From assembly GCA_937958145.1 (NCBI GenBank), contig CALGOE010000032.1:1-5455 (forward strand): DNA of 5,455 bases, written 5' to 3'. Source of the stretch: an uncultured Desulfobacca sp. (lineage in GTDB: Bacteria; Desulfobacterota; Desulfobaccia; Desulfobaccales; Desulfobaccaceae). A program made the position numbers and the translations under genes. The notes under the pieces were generated by a model, which was not told the origin of the DNA, did no database searches, and saw nothing but the letters and a program-made list of their open reading frames with translations. Shown here piece after piece: positions 3,730 to 5,455 of this stretch (the first letter of the stretch is position 1; every line of letters begins with the position of its first letter).

Positions 3730-5455
3730 ACGCTTTCTCGATCTGTACGGCACAGACCTTATATTCGGGAATTCTGGATATGGGGTCCAGCGCCCCGATG
3801 GTTAATCGGTTGGCCGCAGCTTCGGCATAATGGAACGGCACAAAGACCGTGCCGGGGACGGCTTTGGGTGACACCTGCGCCTTGGCGGTGATTTCGCCCC
3901 GCCGGCTCTTGACCCGCACTACATCTCCCGGTGCAATCCCGTAGGCAGCCGCATCCAGATCGGAAATCTCCACCTGGCACTCAGGCGCCTTTTCCGTTAA
4001 ACCCACGGCCTTCCGGCTCATGGTACCGGTATGATACTGGAAGAGGAGGCGGCCCGTGGTGAGATAGAGCGGATATTCGGTGTCAGGCATCTCCGCCGGA
4101 TCCTTGTGGTCAATAGCGGCAAACAGACCCAGACCCCGGGCAAATTTGTCTTTGTGCAGAAAGACGGTGCCAGGATGGTCTTCCGTCGGGCAGGGCCATT
4201 GAATGCCGCCCGCCTCCAGCCGTTTATAAGTGATGCCGGCGTAGGAGGGGGTGACCTTGCGGATTTCCTCAAAGATCTCTTCGGGCTGGGCGTAGCTCAT
4301 GGGGTACCCCATGCGGCTGGCAATCTCACAGATAATCTGCCAATCCTGTTTGGCCCCCGCCACAGGCGGCACCGCCTGCCGCACCCGGGCCACCCGCCGC
4401 TCCGTGTTGCTGAAGGTCCCCTCCTTTTCCGCAAAACTCACTCCCGGCAGCACCACATCGGCCAATTGCGCCGTCTCCGTCAGGAAGATATCCTGGACCA
4501 CCAGGAAGTCCAACGCCTTGAGTTCCTTGACCGCATGGTTCTGGTCCGGATCCGAGATCACCGGGTTTTCGCCGACGATATACAGCGCCTTGATCTCCCC
4601 CTTCAGGACCGCCGGCAGCATGTCCGTCATGGTCATGCCAACGGTGTCCGGCAGGCCGGTAACGCCCCAGGCCTCTTCCATCTTCTTGCGGTTGTTGGCG
4701 TCGGTGACCACCTGATAGCCGGAAAAGACATTGGGCAGGCCCCCCATGTCACAGGCGCCCTGGACGTTATTCTGCCCCCGCAGCGGATTGACGCCGCCCC
4801 CCCAGACGCCGACATTGCCGGTGAGCATAGCCAGGTTGGCCAGGGTCTTGACGTTGTCGGTGCCCACCGTATGCTGCGTGATGCCCATACAGTAGACGAT
4901 GGCGGCTGGCTTGCTCTGGGCATACAGCCGGGCCGCCTGAATGATCTGCGCCGCCGGCACGCCGCTGATCTTCTCCACATATTCCGGCGTGTATTTGGCC
5001 ACCGTGTCTTTAAAGGCGGCAAAGTTTTCCGTGCGCTCCGCCACATAGGCCGCATCGTAAAGATTTTCCTGAATAATGACGTTCATAATGCCGTTGAACA
5101 CCGGAATGTCGGTCCCCGGCTTCTGGCGCAGCCACAAGGTGGCAAATTTTACCAGATCAATGCGCCGCGGCTCCACAACTATCAGCTTCTTGTTCCCGTA
5201 ACGGGCGGCCCTTTTAATCCGGGCCGCAATCACCGGGTGATTTTCCGTGGTGTTGGACCCGGTGACCAGAATACATTCCGAGTCCTCCAATTCGCCGATG
5301 GAATTGGTCATTGCTCCAGAACCGAAGGAAGCGGCCAGACCGGCCACAGTGGAGCTGTGTCAGAGACGGGCGCAGTGGTCGACATTATTCGTCCCTACCA
5401 CGGCGCGCATAAATTTCTGGAACAGATAGTTTTCTTCATTGGTGATCCGGGCCGA
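3728..5455 (-). CDS. fdhA: Selenocysteine formate dehydrogenase, catalytic subunit (5' end outside window)
   Basis: The C-terminal 575 residues of a molybdenum- or tungsten-bis-pyranopterin formate dehydrogenase, which interconverts formate and CO2. Codon 32 of the fragment (5360-5362) is TGA inside HCARL-U-HSSTVAG. This matches the active-site Sec-His of FdhF-type enzymes, so TGA is read as selenocysteine rather than stop. The frame is open on both sides, with NEENYLFQKF before and GSGAMTNSI after it. Further family marks are GSNTTENHP (66-74), GVNPLRGQNNVQGACDMG (221-238), EGTFSNTERRV (345-355) and a C-terminal molybdopterin-dinucleotide-binding domain from about 461 (TGRLLFQYHTGTMSR at 467-481). 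The N-terminal [4Fe-4S] domain, and any NuoG-like ferredoxin extension, would lie beyond the window. A gene call from the GTG at 5347 is an artefact of reading TGA as stop. Its TAA overlaps the ribosome site of the NuoE-NuoF gene, so the two form an NAD-linked complex. Direction in the cell, CO2 reduction or formate oxidation, is open. Confidence 0.95.
5313..5362 (-). promoter_or_regulatory. Bacterial SECIS element with UGA selenocysteine codon
   Basis: Starting at the TGA, an apical hairpin GTGGCC/GGCCGC (5342-5347 with 5331-5336) presents the loop GGTCT. The GGTCT lies 18 bases after the TGA, the same spacing as in E. coli fdhF, whose SECIS loop also carries GGUCU for SelB. A lower stem GCTCCA/TGGAGC (5350-5355 with 5313-5318) supports a longer stem-loop. 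I do not see the bulged U of the E. coli element clearly. Structure is by eye. Confidence 0.8.

Noticed and set aside
3715..3753. A longer N-terminus for the NuoE-NuoF protein, starting at 3753
   Set aside because: It would overlap the end of fdhA, its extra residues are unlike NuoE, and the strong AAGGAGG site serves the ATG at 3714.
1891..3891. A 666-codon open frame on the plus strand opposite nuoEF
   Set aside because: It is the antisense shadow of a GC-rich gene. The minus-strand frame carries all cofactor motifs; the plus-strand protein has no recognisable domain.
5360..5362. TGA read as a true stop making fdhA a pseudogene
   Set aside because: The frame is open and conserved on both sides, the codon falls at the catalytic Sec position, and a SECIS-like hairpin follows at the right distance.

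Overview
The window looks like a stretch of an anaerobic, selenium-using bacterial chromosome. The protein-coding parts are GC-rich with strong Shine-Dalgarno sites. The gene content would fit a Desulfobacterota-type sulfate reducer or syntroph, or a clostridial acetogen; I cannot decide between these from the sequence. All four recognisable genes or operons lie on the minus strand, so transcription runs from high to low coordinates.

Right part (1870-5455): a two-gene operon for NAD-linked formate dehydrogenase. The catalytic subunit (3728-5455) enters from beyond the right edge. It contains an in-frame TGA at 5360-5362 that reads as selenocysteine in a classic formate dehydrogenase active-site context, with a SECIS-like hairpin just downstream. 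An ordinary gene caller would start the gene at the GTG at 5347 and lose the active site. Thirteen bases after its stop comes a 614-residue protein that fuses a NuoE-like [2Fe-2S] domain to a NuoF-like FMN/NADH/[4Fe-4S] domain. Together they would pass electrons between formate/CO2 and NAD(H), and perhaps a further carrier. A strong intrinsic terminator follows at 1802-1833.

Middle (1029-1803): a vapBC toxin-antitoxin module with a four-base ATGA gene overlap and an extended -10 promoter whose -35 box abuts the T-tract of the upstream terminator. A small palindrome beside the vapB ribosome binding site is a candidate autoregulatory operator. The vapC part looks more AT-rich than its neighbours, which suggests acquisition.

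Left-middle (339-1028): about 690 bases without a credible gene but with much structure. It holds a G-quadruplex motif just after vapC, a heptamer array with a 42-bp higher-order period, a 64-bp three-way-junction palindrome whose two arms differ by compensatory changes, two 16-bp dyads sharing GTATAA-N4-TTATAC, and a leader with two competing stem-loops.

Left edge (1-338): the 5' part of a signalling gene that starts as a response-regulator receiver domain and passes into GAF-like sequence exactly at the phosphoacceptor strand. It is cut by the window edge.
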